From: Lewinellaceae bacterium
GTDB taxonomy: Bacteria; Bacteroidota; Bacteroidia; Chitinophagales; Saprospiraceae
DNA length: 64,000 nt
Reading direction: 5' to 3'
NCBI GenBank assembly: GCA_016712415.1
Contig: JADJRC010000004.1
Location: forward strand, 124,001 to 188,000
Of the stretch, positions 37,355 through 45,804 are shown piece after piece (the first letter of the stretch is position 1; each line of letters begins with the position of its first letter). The notes beneath the pieces are model-generated. The model was not told where the DNA came from and did not search any database. It saw only the letters and a list, made by a program, of their open reading frames with translations. The position numbers were made by a program, and so were the translations under genes.

Positions 37355-38604
37355 TTTTTGCCAAAGAATTTACAGGTAAGTACGGTAATATCATCAGGGT
37401 AGGGCTGGCGTTCCCGATAGGCTTCAATGTGGGCCAGCAGCCGGGTATTGAGTTCCCTGGCATCGGCCATGGCGTTTTCGCGAAGAAAAGCGATAAGTTT
37501 GTCTTCTCCGAAATCAATTCCGGCTTTGTTCCGGATATCTGTCAGTCCGTCGGTGTAAGAAAACAGCACCGCCTCTTCTTCGATGACTACGCTGCCCATT
37601 TCCAGGAAAGGCAGTTCCGGGAGCCAGCCGAGCACTGTACAACCATTTTTTAATGGCGTCACTTCACCTTTCATCATCAGCAGGGGAGGTGTGTGTCCTG
37701 CGTTGATGTAGTGCAACGTCCGGTTGCCTGCATTGTATTTTGCCAGGAAAAGGGTAATGAATTTGTCGCCCTGGGTAACCCGGTGAACAGCGGCGTTCAT
37801 TTCACAGACAATTTCTTCCAGGGTTGTCCGCCGGGTAATCAGCGCATGAAAGTTTGCCTGGAAATTGGCCATCAGCAACGCGGCCGATACCCCTTTCCCG
37901 GTAATATCGGCGATGCAGAACGCAATGTTGCCATCGGGGAACTCCACGACGTCGTAATAGTCGCCTCCGACGGCAAAGTGGGGTTTGTAAATGCTGGACA
38001 GTTGGTAATCGCTGCCGGAAGGCAATTGCGACGGGACGAGTGTGCGCTGTATCTCGGCTGCAACCTCCACCTCCCGGTTGAGCACTTCCTGACGCAGTTG
38101 CTGCTTGAACAATCGTTTGTTCTCGATAGCAACTGCGATCACATTGGTAATGGTGGTGACAAACTGCACCTTATTGTATACATCGTCGTCGTCGCCAAAA
38201 CCGCCGATAAAAGCATAGGCGATCGGCTCGTTCTTGTGCATAACTGGTACAACCAGGTCGAACTCCCGGAAAAGAGGATGGCTGCTGTTTTCCAGCCCCT
38301 GCTTGGTGCGAAAGCGCTTCAGCTCTTCGTTAATATCCTGTTCAAGCAGATTTCCGTCGATACCCGAGGAACTCATACACTCCCATTTGCCCGCTTCCTT
38401 GAAAAAAAGCGCCATTTTGCGAATGCCGATTTCCCACCTCAAAAAGGAGTTGTACATGTTAAACAGCCCGTCAGCCGATACATTTTCGTTAATAGCCTGC
38501 GTAATTGTCAGCAAACTATTGATCTGCAGCTGCTTAAGATTAACTTCGCGCTCTAATTTCTCAATGCGGGAAAGTGTCCTTTTTATTTCCTGTAGTTCAG
38601 GCAT
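37351..38604 (-). CDS. GAF-domain SpoIIE/PP2C-type serine phosphatase
   Basis: This is a 417-residue protein. A short N-terminal coiled coil (residues ~3-30) is followed by a GAF-like sensor domain (~30-170: 'LFNMYNSFLRWEIGIRKMAL'), then a helical linker 'QQLRQEVLNREVEVAAEIQR' and a PPM/SpoIIE phosphatase domain with metal-binding motifs 'FAVGGDYYDVVEFPDGNIAF', 'IADITGKGVSAALLMANFQA', 'YINAGHTPPLL' and 'LFSYTDGLTDIRN'. Such proteins (RsbU-like) dephosphorylate anti-sigma antagonists or similar partners. The partner is not in the window. Cytoplasmic, and overlapping the biotin carrier gene by 4 nt. Confidence 0.88.
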   Translation of the reverse strand: MPELQEIKRTLSRIEKLEREVNLKQLQINSLLTITQAINENVSADGLFNMYNSFLRWEIGIRKMALFFKEAGKWECMSSSGIDGNLLEQDINEELKRFRTKQGLENSSHPLFREFDLVVPVMHKNEPIAYAFIGGFGDDDDVYNKVQFVTTITNVIAVAIENKRLFKQQLRQEVLNREVEVAAEIQRTLVPSQLPSGSDYQLSSIYKPHFAVGGDYYDVVEFPDGNIAFCIADITGKGVSAALLMANFQANFHALITRRTTLEEIVCEMNAAVHRVTQGDKFITLFLAKYNAGNRTLHYINAGHTPPLLMMKGEVTPLKNGCTVLGWLPELPFLEMGSVVIEEEAVLFSYTDGLTDIRNKAGIDFGEDKLIAFLRENAMADARELNTRLLAHIEAYRERQPYPDDITVLTCKFFGKK

Positions 38605-38734
38605 CGTGATTTAAATTCAACGGGAAGGTACGGACAACTACATTTTTGCAATGCTTTTTCCCTAAAAATGTAAAACTTGTGAAATTTGCGGAAAAATTGA
38701 TCAAACCCCGAACCGGATACTAACCAATTCAATT

Positions 38735-39295
38735 ATGGAAGACGTAAACAAATCTATGGCCGAAGCAAAGGCCCACATGGAAAAAGCCCTGGAACACCTG
38801 GAGCACGAGCTTGTTAAATTGCGCACAGGAAAAGCCTCCACTTCACTTATCGCAGACCTGATGGTGGAGTATTACGGCGCGCCAACCCCGCTTCCCCAGG
38901 TGGCCAACGTTCAGATTAGTGATGCCCGCACAATTGTGATTCAACCCTGGGAGCGCAACCTGCTCGGGCCTATTGAACGGGTCATCATCAACGCTAACCT
39001 CGGCATCACACCTGCCAACGACGGCGAGGTGATCCGCCTGATGGTGCCGCCCCTGACGGAGGAACGGCGCAAGGAATTGGTGAAAAAAGCCAAACACGCC
39101 GGCGAAGAGAGCAAAGTCGGGGTCCGGAATGCCCGGCACAAAGCACTTGACCATATTAAAAGAGCCGTCAAGGAAGGACTGCCGGAAGATATGGGCAAGC
39201 GCAAGGAAACCGAACTCCAGGACATGGTGAACAAGTTCGTCGAGGAAGTGGACAAGGTTATTGCTGTCAAAGAGAAGGAAATCATGACTGTTTAA
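38735..39295 (+). CDS. frr: Ribosome recycling factor
   Basis: A 186-residue protein of normal length. It splits post-termination ribosomes together with EF-G. Family signatures are 'KALEHLEHELVKLRTGKAST', 'YYGAPTPLPQVANVQISDAR', 'PWERNLLGPIERVIINANLG' and 'EERRKELVKKAKHAGEESKV'. The DUF5606 gene follows after 25 nt and is probably in the same transcript. Confidence 0.97.
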   Translation: MEDVNKSMAEAKAHMEKALEHLEHELVKLRTGKASTSLIADLMVEYYGAPTPLPQVANVQISDARTIVIQPWERNLLGPIERVIINANLGITPANDGEVIRLMVPPLTEERRKELVKKAKHAGEESKVGVRNARHKALDHIKRAVKEGLPEDMGKRKETELQDMVNKFVEEVDKVIAVKEKEIMTV

Positions 39296-39320
39296 TGTCA
39301 AACTCCAAACTGTTAATTCG

Positions 39321-39767
39321 ATGAACTTAGAAAAATTCCTTGTTGTCGCCGGCGTCCCCGGTGTACACAAACTCATATCCAGCCGTTCGAACGGACTTGT
39401 TATTGAAGACCGCAACCAGGGGCGTACCCGCTTTGTTCCGGTGCGCCAACAGCAGGTAACACCGCTGGCTACCGTCGCCGTTTACACCGATACCGACGAA
39501 GGGACGGTGCCGCTGACGGATGTGTTCCAGAAAATGCTCGATCAGTACGACGAAATCCCTCCGGCAGGGCTCGATTCGTCGAGTGCTGATTTTCGCGCGT
39601 ATTTTGAAAAAATCCTGCCCGAACACGACCGCGACCGCGTACACATCAACGACATCAAAAAATGTATCAAGTGGTTCAATTTTATGCTGGAAAAAGGCAT
39701 TTTTGAAGAGGCCAAACGCGACGCCGAATCTGCCGCGGCAGACCAGCCCGCAGAAAAAGAAGACTAA
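39321..39767 (+). CDS. DUF5606 domain protein
   Basis: This is a 148-residue cytoplasmic protein (MNLEKFLVVAGVPGVHKLIS). The first ~50 residues match the DUF5606 domain ('SSRSNGLVIEDRNQGRTRF'). The middle contains 'TDVFQKMLDQYDEIPPAGLD' and 'DRVHINDIKKCIKWFNFMLE'. The acidic tail is disordered. The family is conserved in Bacteroidota with unknown role, and the position after frr suggests a housekeeping function. Confidence 0.85.
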   Translation: MNLEKFLVVAGVPGVHKLISSRSNGLVIEDRNQGRTRFVPVRQQQVTPLATVAVYTDTDEGTVPLTDVFQKMLDQYDEIPPAGLDSSSADFRAYFEKILPEHDRDRVHINDIKKCIKWFNFMLEKGIFEEAKRDAESAAADQPAEKED

Positions 39768-39815
39768 CGCAACAAAGAGGCTGGGTTTCAGCCGTATCAT
39801 TATTCAATCAATAGA

Positions 39816-40565
39816 ATGTACAAAGGACAAAAAGTCGTCGTTGTGCTGCCCGCCTACAACGCCGCCAAAACACTGGAAAAAACCTACCGCGAGATACCCT
39901 TCGATATCGTCGATGAGGTTATTCTCTGTGATGACCACAGCCGCGACAATACCGCAGAATTGGGGAGAAGCCTTGGTATACAGCACATTATCGTTCACGA
40001 AAAAAACAAAGGCTACGGCGGCAACCAGAAATCGCTGTACAACAAAGCCCTTGAAGTGGGTGGCGATATCGTCATTATGTTGCACCCCGATTACCAGTAT
40101 ACCCCCAAACTGATCCCTTCGATGGTCAACATCATCGGCGAAGATCTTTTTCCGGTGGTGCTCGGCTCCCGGATACTCGGAATGGGCGCGCTGAAAGGCG
40201 GCATGCCGTTGTACAAGTATATCTTCAACCGTTTCCTTACCCTCTCCCAGAACCTACTGGTCAACTATAAACTGTCGGAATACCATACCGGATACCGCGC
40301 CTTCAGTCGAAAAGTGCTGGAAAGCATCAACTTCAACCAGAATTCCGACGACTTCGTATTCGATAATGAGATGCTCTCCCAGATCATCTTTGCCGGGTTT
40401 GATATTGCCGAGGTGACCTGTCCGACCAAATACTTCGAAGAGGCTTCCAGCATCAACTTCCGCCGGAGCATGAAATACGGTCTGGGAGTATTGCGGGTAT
40501 CCTGGGGGCATTTCCTTCAACGGATCGGGCTGGCCAATCTGGCGATGTACCGCAAACCTGCCTAA
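39816..40565 (+). CDS. Family 2 glycosyltransferase
   Basis: This is a 249-residue GT-A enzyme. 'VVVLPAYNAAKTLEKTYREI' and 'VDEVILCDDHSRDNTAELGR' form the nucleotide-sugar site, 'NKGYGGNQKSLYNKALEVGG' and 'MLHPDYQYTPKLIPSMV' include the metal-binding Asp (HPDYQY in place of the usual DxD), and 'YHTGYRAFSRKVLE' is typical of dolichyl-phosphate-mannose synthase-like members. It lacks the C-terminal membrane segments of polytopic relatives. Donor and acceptor unknown. Confidence 0.9.
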   Translation: MYKGQKVVVVLPAYNAAKTLEKTYREIPFDIVDEVILCDDHSRDNTAELGRSLGIQHIIVHEKNKGYGGNQKSLYNKALEVGGDIVIMLHPDYQYTPKLIPSMVNIIGEDLFPVVLGSRILGMGALKGGMPLYKYIFNRFLTLSQNLLVNYKLSEYHTGYRAFSRKVLESINFNQNSDDFVFDNEMLSQIIFAGFDIAEVTCPTKYFEEASSINFRRSMKYGLGVLRVSWGHFLQRIGLANLAMYRKPA

Positions 40566-40568
40566 CGC

Positions 40569-41282
40569 ATGTGTACCGTCACCTTCCTGCCGTCACCTTC
40601 CGGCTTTATCCTGACGCACAACCGCGACGAAGCGCCCTCGCGCTCTCCGGAGGTCATCAGCCGGGTGCAGGAAGGTGGCGATACGCTGCTTTTTCCCCGC
40701 GATACAAAGGCGGGTGGCGCCTGGGTGGCCGCATCAAAGAGCGGCAGAACGGCCTGCCTGCTCAACGGCGCGTTTGTAAAGCACCACCACAGCCCTCCCT
40801 ATCGCCGCAGCCGCGGACTTGTGTTGCTCGATTTTTTTCATTGGCCGCAGCCCGATGTGTTTTTCGAGCAATACGACCTTGGCGGGATTGAGCCGTTCAC
40901 ATTTTTGTATTTCAATACAAACAAGGTTGTCGAGCTGCGATGGGATGGAACACAGCGCTATGTACGGGAACTTGCGCCCGATGTACCCCACTTCTGGTGC
41001 TCGGCCACCCTCTATCCGCCGGAAATGCAGCAAAAGCGCAAACAGGTCTTCCTCGATTGGCTGCAACAAACCACCCACCGCCCGCCGTCTGCTATCTATC
41101 GCCTTCACCAGACAGGCAGCGTTGGCGACCCCGAAAACGATTTTATCATGAACCGGGGCGGGCGGGTCTGTACGGTGAGCATCACGCAAATAACTTTAAC
41201 ATCAAAAAAATTCAGCATGCGGTATGTTGACCTGTTGGGAGGGAATCGGGATACACGGTCTGTGTCGATGAGCAAGCGGTAA
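40569..41282 (+). CDS. NRDE (TANGO2-like) family protein
   Basis: This 237-residue protein begins MCTVTFLPSPSGFILTHNRD with the family NRDE-like motif (NRDEAPSRSP), followed by 'DTKAGGAWVAASKSGRTACL'. The Cys at position 2 may be the N-terminal nucleophile of an Ntn-hydrolase-like fold. It begins 3 nt after the GT2 stop, so it is in the same operon. Family function is poorly defined. Confidence 0.87.
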   Translation: MCTVTFLPSPSGFILTHNRDEAPSRSPEVISRVQEGGDTLLFPRDTKAGGAWVAASKSGRTACLLNGAFVKHHHSPPYRRSRGLVLLDFFHWPQPDVFFEQYDLGGIEPFTFLYFNTNKVVELRWDGTQRYVRELAPDVPHFWCSATLYPPEMQQKRKQVFLDWLQQTTHRPPSAIYRLHQTGSVGDPENDFIMNRGGRVCTVSITQITLTSKKFSMRYVDLLGGNRDTRSVSMSKR

Positions 41283-41360
41283 GAAACCAAATGTCAACGG
41301 ATATCTAACTCGCGCGTTTATTGTGCCTGTTCAGTTAAATTTTTGTCAACGCCGGAAACT

Positions 41361-41368
41361 TAATTTTG
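41361..41368 (+). promoter_or_regulatory. Candidate -7 box TAATTTTG
   Basis: A TAnnTTTG match about 100 nt before the small T9SS-domain gene. A TTTTG lies 15 nt upstream. Confidence 0.45.
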
Positions 41369-41469
41369 CCTACTCGGTTAATTGTACATATTTTGCACCA
41401 TAATAATCATTTCATACCAATTGTTCACTCTTTGCAAGTCTTCTTCAGGAAGCATTATTAATCAAGCCT

Positions 41470-41778
41470 ATGAAACAAATCCTACTCGTTTTCGCCTTGG
41501 TTTTGGTAGGAAGTATGGCGCTCCAGGCGCAGAGTAAATCCTTAGCCGATCTTTCCGTTTTCCCCAACCCCGCTACCGACTATATCTCCGTAAAAGATAA
41601 CGGCGATGCAGTTGGTTTTGTAGCTGTCTTCAACCTGGTCGGCAAAAAAGTAAAGGAATTTGAATTTGTAAAAGGCGAACAGTACTACGTGGCAGACCTT
41701 ATCAAAGGAATGTATCTCGTTCAGGTACTCGATCGCAGCAAGCGCACCCTGGTTACACACAAACTGGATAAGCGCTGA
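41470..41778 (+). CDS. Minimal secreted protein made only of a T9SS sorting domain
   Basis: This is a 102-residue protein. The signal peptide MKQILLVFALVLVGSMALQA is followed at once by 'LADLSVFPNPATDYISVKDN' and 'IKGMYLVQVLDRSKRTLVTH', a complete T9SS type A sorting domain. There is no cargo domain. It may be a stand-alone surface module, a decoy or partner of the secretion machinery, or a degenerate gene left after cargo loss. A strong bidirectional terminator follows. Confidence 0.85.
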   Translation: MKQILLVFALVLVGSMALQAQSKSLADLSVFPNPATDYISVKDNGDAVGFVAVFNLVGKKVKEFEFVKGEQYYVADLIKGMYLVQVLDRSKRTLVTHKLDKR

Positions 41779-41807
41779 TTCTTTTTTAGTACCGGGTTTC
41801 TAAATGA

Positions 41808-41841
41808 AATCCCCGGCGTGCACCATGGCACGCCGGGGATT
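41808..41841. terminator. Bidirectional terminator between the small T9SS gene and ftsK
   Basis: AATCCCCGGCGTGC and GCACGCCGGGGATT form a perfect 14-bp stem with a 6-nt loop. T-rich sequence follows on the plus strand (TTGTTTT). It serves both convergent genes. Confidence 0.85.
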
Positions 41842-41865
41842 TTGTTTTGGGTTACCCCATTACTG

Positions 41866-44316
41866 TCAAGCATTCCGCTTGTTGCGCAATTCCGTCAGGA
41901 AACGTTCCAGTTCGTCGGTGCTGTAGTACAACACTTCGCGCGGCTTGGAGCCTTCGGCCGGACCGACGATGCCAAGCGATTCCAGCTGGTCCATGATACG
42001 GCCGGCGCGGTTATAGCCCAGTTTCATACGGCGCTGGATCATGCTGGTAGAGCCGTGCTGGGTTTCGACGACCAGGCGGGCGGCGTCTTCGAGCATTTCG
42101 TCCATTTCGGAGAAGCGGAACTCTTTGGCATCGCCGCCCGGCTCCCCGTCGGGATGGAATTCAGGCAGGAAGAAGGGCTCGGCAAAACCCCGCTGGTTGG
42201 CAATGAATTCGATCACACGTTCTACTTCGGGTGTGTCTACAAAGGCACTTTGCAGCCGGATAATATCGCCGCCGACGCTGAGCAGCATGTCGCCGCGCCC
42301 GGTGAGCTGCTCGGAGCCGCCGGTATCGAGAATGGTGCGGGAGTCTACCTTGGAGGCCACTTTGAAGGCAATACGCGCCGGGAAATTGGCTTTGATGACA
42401 CCGGTGATGATATTGACCGAAGGGCGTTGGGTCGCAATAATCAGGTGAATACCCACGGCGCGCGACAACTGTGCGAGCCGGCCGATCGGCAATTCAACCT
42501 CTTTGCCCGCAGTCATAATCAGGTCGGCAAACTCGTCGATGATGAGTACGATATACGGCAGGAAGCGGTGCCCTTTATTGGGGTTGAGCCTGCGGGCGAC
42601 AAACTTGTCGTTGTATTCCGCAATGTTGCGCACTTCGGCCTTCTTGAGCAGGTCGTAGCGCGTTTCCATCTCTATGATCAGCGAATTGAGGGTATGGACC
42701 ACCTTGGCAGTCTCCGTCACAATGGGCTCCAGTTGATCGGGCAAGAATCCCAGGAAGTGGTTCTCCAGTTTGGCGTAAGGGAACAACTCGACCTTTTTGG
42801 GGTCGATGAGGATGAGTTTTACCTGGGAAGGGTGCTTTTTGTACAGCAGCGACATCAGGATGACGTTGATGCCGACCGATTTGCCCTGGCCGGTAGCGCC
42901 GGCGATGAGCAGGTGCGGCATTTTGGTCAGGTCGGCCACAAAGGCCTCGTTCTGAATGGTTTTACCGAGTGCAACGGGCAGTTCCATCTTGGCGCGTTTG
43001 AAACGCTCGTTGGTCAACAGTTCGCGCATACCGACGGTCTGCCGGTTCTTGTTCGGCACCTCGATACCGATGGTACCTTTTCCGGGGATCGGCGCGATGA
43101 TGCGGATACCGAGCGCCGAGAGGTTCAGCGCAATATCATCTTCCAGGTTTTTGATCTTCGAAATACGGATGCCGCGCGCCGGGATGATCTCGTAAAGGGT
43201 AACGGTTGGCCCGATGGTCGCCTTGATCTTTTCGATTTCAATTTTGAAATACATCAGGGTCTGGAGGATCTGATTTTTATTCGCCTCCAGTTCCTCCCGG
43301 TCGATCTCCAGGTGCTGGTTGTCGTATTCGGTCAGCAATTGTACATGCGGGTACTCATAATGCGAGAGTTCGAGCGTAGGATCGTACGGTTCGCTCAGGT
43401 TGGGGGTGTCTTCCTGTACCGCCACTACGGGTGGTTTGTAGGCCTCCGATTCATCGGGCGCCACGGGCGGCGGGGGCGGCGTCACGCTGATTTCCAGTTC
43501 GGCGTCGCCGGGCTTGAGCGGCTCCGGTCGGGGGGGCGTGTCGGCAAACAGGGCGCTGCGCTGGGTCAGGTCGAACGATATCTGACCGTCGGTTTGTTCG
43601 GCTGTGGCAGTCTTGATCTCGGGAGTGTCTTTATCGGCAGGGACGGGGATTTCCGCCTTTACGCGCGTGGCCGGCGGCGGGGGCATGTTGCGCTTGCCGA
43701 AATTGCCGGCCAGCAGGTCGGTCCAGGCTTGTTGGGTCTCCTCCCAGGCTCTTTGCCAGCTGAGTTCTTCCAGATTCGGGTTATTCGACCATACAAAAGT
43801 GGCCACGAGGGCGAACAACATGAGCGCCAGCGTACCGATAACGCCGAGAAAATTCTGGATGTATTCGCTGATGGATTGTCCGAAAACACCACCCCAGGGA
43901 AATTCAAACTTTTGAAAGAAAAACGAGGCGACGACGGAAGTGATCACCATCAGGATTACCGTGCGCTGCAGGGTGATGGCGAGGTAAGACAGCGGGATAC
44001 GGCGGATCAGGGCCAACCCAAACTTGTACAGCAGGTAAACGACCCCGAAGGAGGAAATGCCGAATCCCCAATAGATGATACCGTCGGACAGAAATGCGCC
44101 GAGCCTGCCCAGCCAGTTGTCGACCTGTACGTCTGCCAGAAACATCTCCCAGGAAAAATGGAACACGATATCGTGGTCGTTTTTCCAGGTGAACAGGTAT
44201 GATACGAACGCAATCAGAAAATAGAACGACAGGAACAGGAGGAAAATCCCGAAAAGTTTCGAGACTCGCTCACTGTCAAAATTCATGCTTAGTTGTCCTC
44301 GTTTGCCTTTAGCCAT
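41866..44316 (-). CDS. ftsK: DNA translocase FtsK/SpoIIIE
   Basis: This is an 816-residue protein from ATG 44316 (MAKGKRGQLSMNFD). The open frame extends 22 codons upstream without similarity. It pumps chromosomal DNA through the closing septum. The N-terminal ~210 residues hold four membrane segments, residues ~215-340 are a Pro-rich linker, and the motor follows with Walker A 'IAGATGQGKSVGINVILMSL' and Walker B 'IVLIIDEFADLIMTAGKEVE', then 'IIATQRPSVNIITGVIKANF'. The C-terminal gamma winged helix (DNA-orientation reading) is present ('GSTSMIQRRMKLGYNRAGRI'). Confidence 0.96.
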   Translation of the reverse strand: MAKGKRGQLSMNFDSERVSKLFGIFLLFLSFYFLIAFVSYLFTWKNDHDIVFHFSWEMFLADVQVDNWLGRLGAFLSDGIIYWGFGISSFGVVYLLYKFGLALIRRIPLSYLAITLQRTVILMVITSVVASFFFQKFEFPWGGVFGQSISEYIQNFLGVIGTLALMLFALVATFVWSNNPNLEELSWQRAWEETQQAWTDLLAGNFGKRNMPPPPATRVKAEIPVPADKDTPEIKTATAEQTDGQISFDLTQRSALFADTPPRPEPLKPGDAELEISVTPPPPPVAPDESEAYKPPVVAVQEDTPNLSEPYDPTLELSHYEYPHVQLLTEYDNQHLEIDREELEANKNQILQTLMYFKIEIEKIKATIGPTVTLYEIIPARGIRISKIKNLEDDIALNLSALGIRIIAPIPGKGTIGIEVPNKNRQTVGMRELLTNERFKRAKMELPVALGKTIQNEAFVADLTKMPHLLIAGATGQGKSVGINVILMSLLYKKHPSQVKLILIDPKKVELFPYAKLENHFLGFLPDQLEPIVTETAKVVHTLNSLIIEMETRYDLLKKAEVRNIAEYNDKFVARRLNPNKGHRFLPYIVLIIDEFADLIMTAGKEVELPIGRLAQLSRAVGIHLIIATQRPSVNIITGVIKANFPARIAFKVASKVDSRTILDTGGSEQLTGRGDMLLSVGGDIIRLQSAFVDTPEVERVIEFIANQRGFAEPFFLPEFHPDGEPGGDAKEFRFSEMDEMLEDAARLVVETQHGSTSMIQRRMKLGYNRAGRIMDQLESLGIVGPAEGSKPREVLYYSTDELERFLTELRNKRNA

Positions 44317-44355
44317 GCAACAGGGGTGTGGTTCGGTTGGTGCAATTTTCAGGCG

Positions 44356-44363
44356 CAAAGGTA
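44356..44363 (-). promoter_or_regulatory. Candidate -7 box TACCTTTG of ftsK
   Basis: Exact TAnnTTTG on the minus strand, 40 nt before the ATG at 44316. A TTG lies 16 nt further upstream. This supports the downstream start choice, since the longer 44382 start would precede the promoter. Confidence 0.6.
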
Positions 44364-44458
44364 GCCAAACGAGATGGTGCAATGGTTACTGTCGCGCGGA
44401 AAAGCCGGATTTTTTACAAGAAAATGCCGGGGCCTGCCGCCAGGACCGGCAAGGCAGG

Positions 44459-44857
44459 TCATTTTGCGGCGGCAGGCCCGATCAAATCCCACAAATTGCC
44501 GTACAGGTCTTCAAAAACGGCCACCGTTCCGTATGCTTCCGTTGAAGGCTCCCGAACAAAACGAACCTTGTTGTTCAGCAAGTTATGGTAGTCCCGCCAG
44601 AAATCGTCGGTCTGCAGGAACAGAAAAACCCTGCCGCCGGTCTGGTTGCCCACCCTGGTTTCCTGTTCGCCGTTTGCCGCCTTGGCCAGCAGCAGGCAGC
44701 AGCTGCCCGCTCCCTGCGGCGCAACCAATACCCAGCGTTTGGTAGCGCTCAGGGGCGTGTCTTCCACCAGGGTGAAACCCAGTTTTTCCGTGTAAAAACG
44801 AATGGCTTCGTCGTAATCGGCCACCACCAGGGCGAGGTGTGCAATCCGTTGATTCAT
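44459..44857 (-). CDS. VOC family protein (glyoxalase/bleomycin-resistance fold)
   Basis: A 132-residue single VOC module. The start 'IAHLALVVADYDEAIRFYTE' supplies the first metal-ligand His, and 'VAVFEDLYGNLWDLIGPAA' the last Glu region. 'KRWVLVAPQGAGSCCLLLAK' is the central strand. Substrate unknown; relatives include lactoylglutathione lyases and dioxygenases. Confidence 0.88.
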   Translation of the reverse strand: MNQRIAHLALVVADYDEAIRFYTEKLGFTLVEDTPLSATKRWVLVAPQGAGSCCLLLAKAANGEQETRVGNQTGGRVFLFLQTDDFWRDYHNLLNNKVRFVREPSTEAYGTVAVFEDLYGNLWDLIGPAAAK

Positions 44858-44951
44858 AATGCTGATTTTTGTTTTTCAGACACAGGGTGTTGATTCTCAT
44901 GGATTATGCATGAATCTGCATCATTCCGGCACAAAAAAACACATTTTAAAA

Positions 44952-44959
44952 TACCTTTG
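44952..44959 (+). promoter_or_regulatory. Candidate -7 box TACCTTTG of uppS
   Basis: An exact TAnnTTTG match 58 nt before the uppS start codon at 45017. Confidence 0.55.
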
Positions 44960-45016
44960 TCAGCCCAAACTCTAATCCCGCGTTACGTTCCAGGACTTTT
45001 CACCAAACGCATCGTC

Positions 45017-45763
45017 ATGTCCGATCTGAAATCGCTTATCATTCCCGACAAAGTGCCGAAACACATCGCCATTATCATGGATGGAAACGGTCGCTGGGCC
45101 AAACAAAAAGGTATGCCCCGTGTGCTGGGCCATCGCAGCGGCGTGAAAAGCGTGCGGGAGGTGACCGAAGCGGCGGCGGAGATCGGCGTGCATTACCTGA
45201 CGCTGTATGCTTTCAGCACGGAAAACTGGAGCCGCCCGCCTGCCGAGGTAACGGCTTTGATGACCCTGCTGGTTGAAACCATCAAAGGCGAGATTCGCGA
45301 CCTGAACAAGAACGGTGTTCGGCTTATGGCGATCGGCGACCTCGAGGCGCTGCCCGCGGCCAGTTACAAGGCACTGCAAGACGGCATCGAGCAAACCAAA
45401 AACAACCAGCGTATTACCCTCGTGCTGGCGCTCAATTATTCGGCCAAATGGGAAATATTGCGCGCAACCCGAATGCTTGCCGAGCAGGCGCAACAAGGAT
45501 TGCTGGCCCCCGCCGATATCGATGAAAATACATTTGAAAACGCCCTGAGCACACGCGATATTCCCGACCCGGAGTTGCTCATCCGCACGAGCGGCGAAAC
45601 GCGTATTTCCAACTTCCTGCTTTGGCAGATCGCTTATGCCGAACTGTATTTTACGCCCGTTTTCTGGCCTGATTTCGGGAGAAAGGAGCTGTTTGAGGCC
45701 ATACTGAGTTATCAACGCAGAGAACGCCGGTTCGGCATGATCAGCGAACAGGTTACCACCTGA
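45017..45763 (+). CDS. uppS: Isoprenyl transferase / undecaprenyl diphosphate synthase
   Basis: This is a 248-residue cis-prenyltransferase (ATG 45017; an upstream in-frame ATG at 44906 precedes the promoter). It builds the C55 lipid carrier for peptidoglycan and polysaccharides. Motifs are 'HIAIIMDGNGRWAKQKGMPR' with the catalytic Asp, 'GHRSGVKSVREVTEAAAEIG', 'LTLYAFSTENWSRPPAEV' and 'PDPELLIRTSGETRISNFLL'. It depends on isoprenoid supply, to which fni and mvaA of this window contribute. Confidence 0.97.
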   Translation: MSDLKSLIIPDKVPKHIAIIMDGNGRWAKQKGMPRVLGHRSGVKSVREVTEAAAEIGVHYLTLYAFSTENWSRPPAEVTALMTLLVETIKGEIRDLNKNGVRLMAIGDLEALPAASYKALQDGIEQTKNNQRITLVLALNYSAKWEILRATRMLAEQAQQGLLAPADIDENTFENALSTRDIPDPELLIRTSGETRISNFLLWQIAYAELYFTPVFWPDFGRKELFEAILSYQRRERRFGMISEQVTT

Positions 45764-45804
45764 GCCCCGGCTCCAAACCTTGAATCTGCCAATTTTTCAA
45801 CAAG

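Noticed and set aside
41818..44202. 794-codon plus-strand open frame
   Set aside because: It is the antisense shadow of ftsK; composition (His/Arg/Gln-rich, no domains) is non-coding, while the minus strand has full FtsK motifs.
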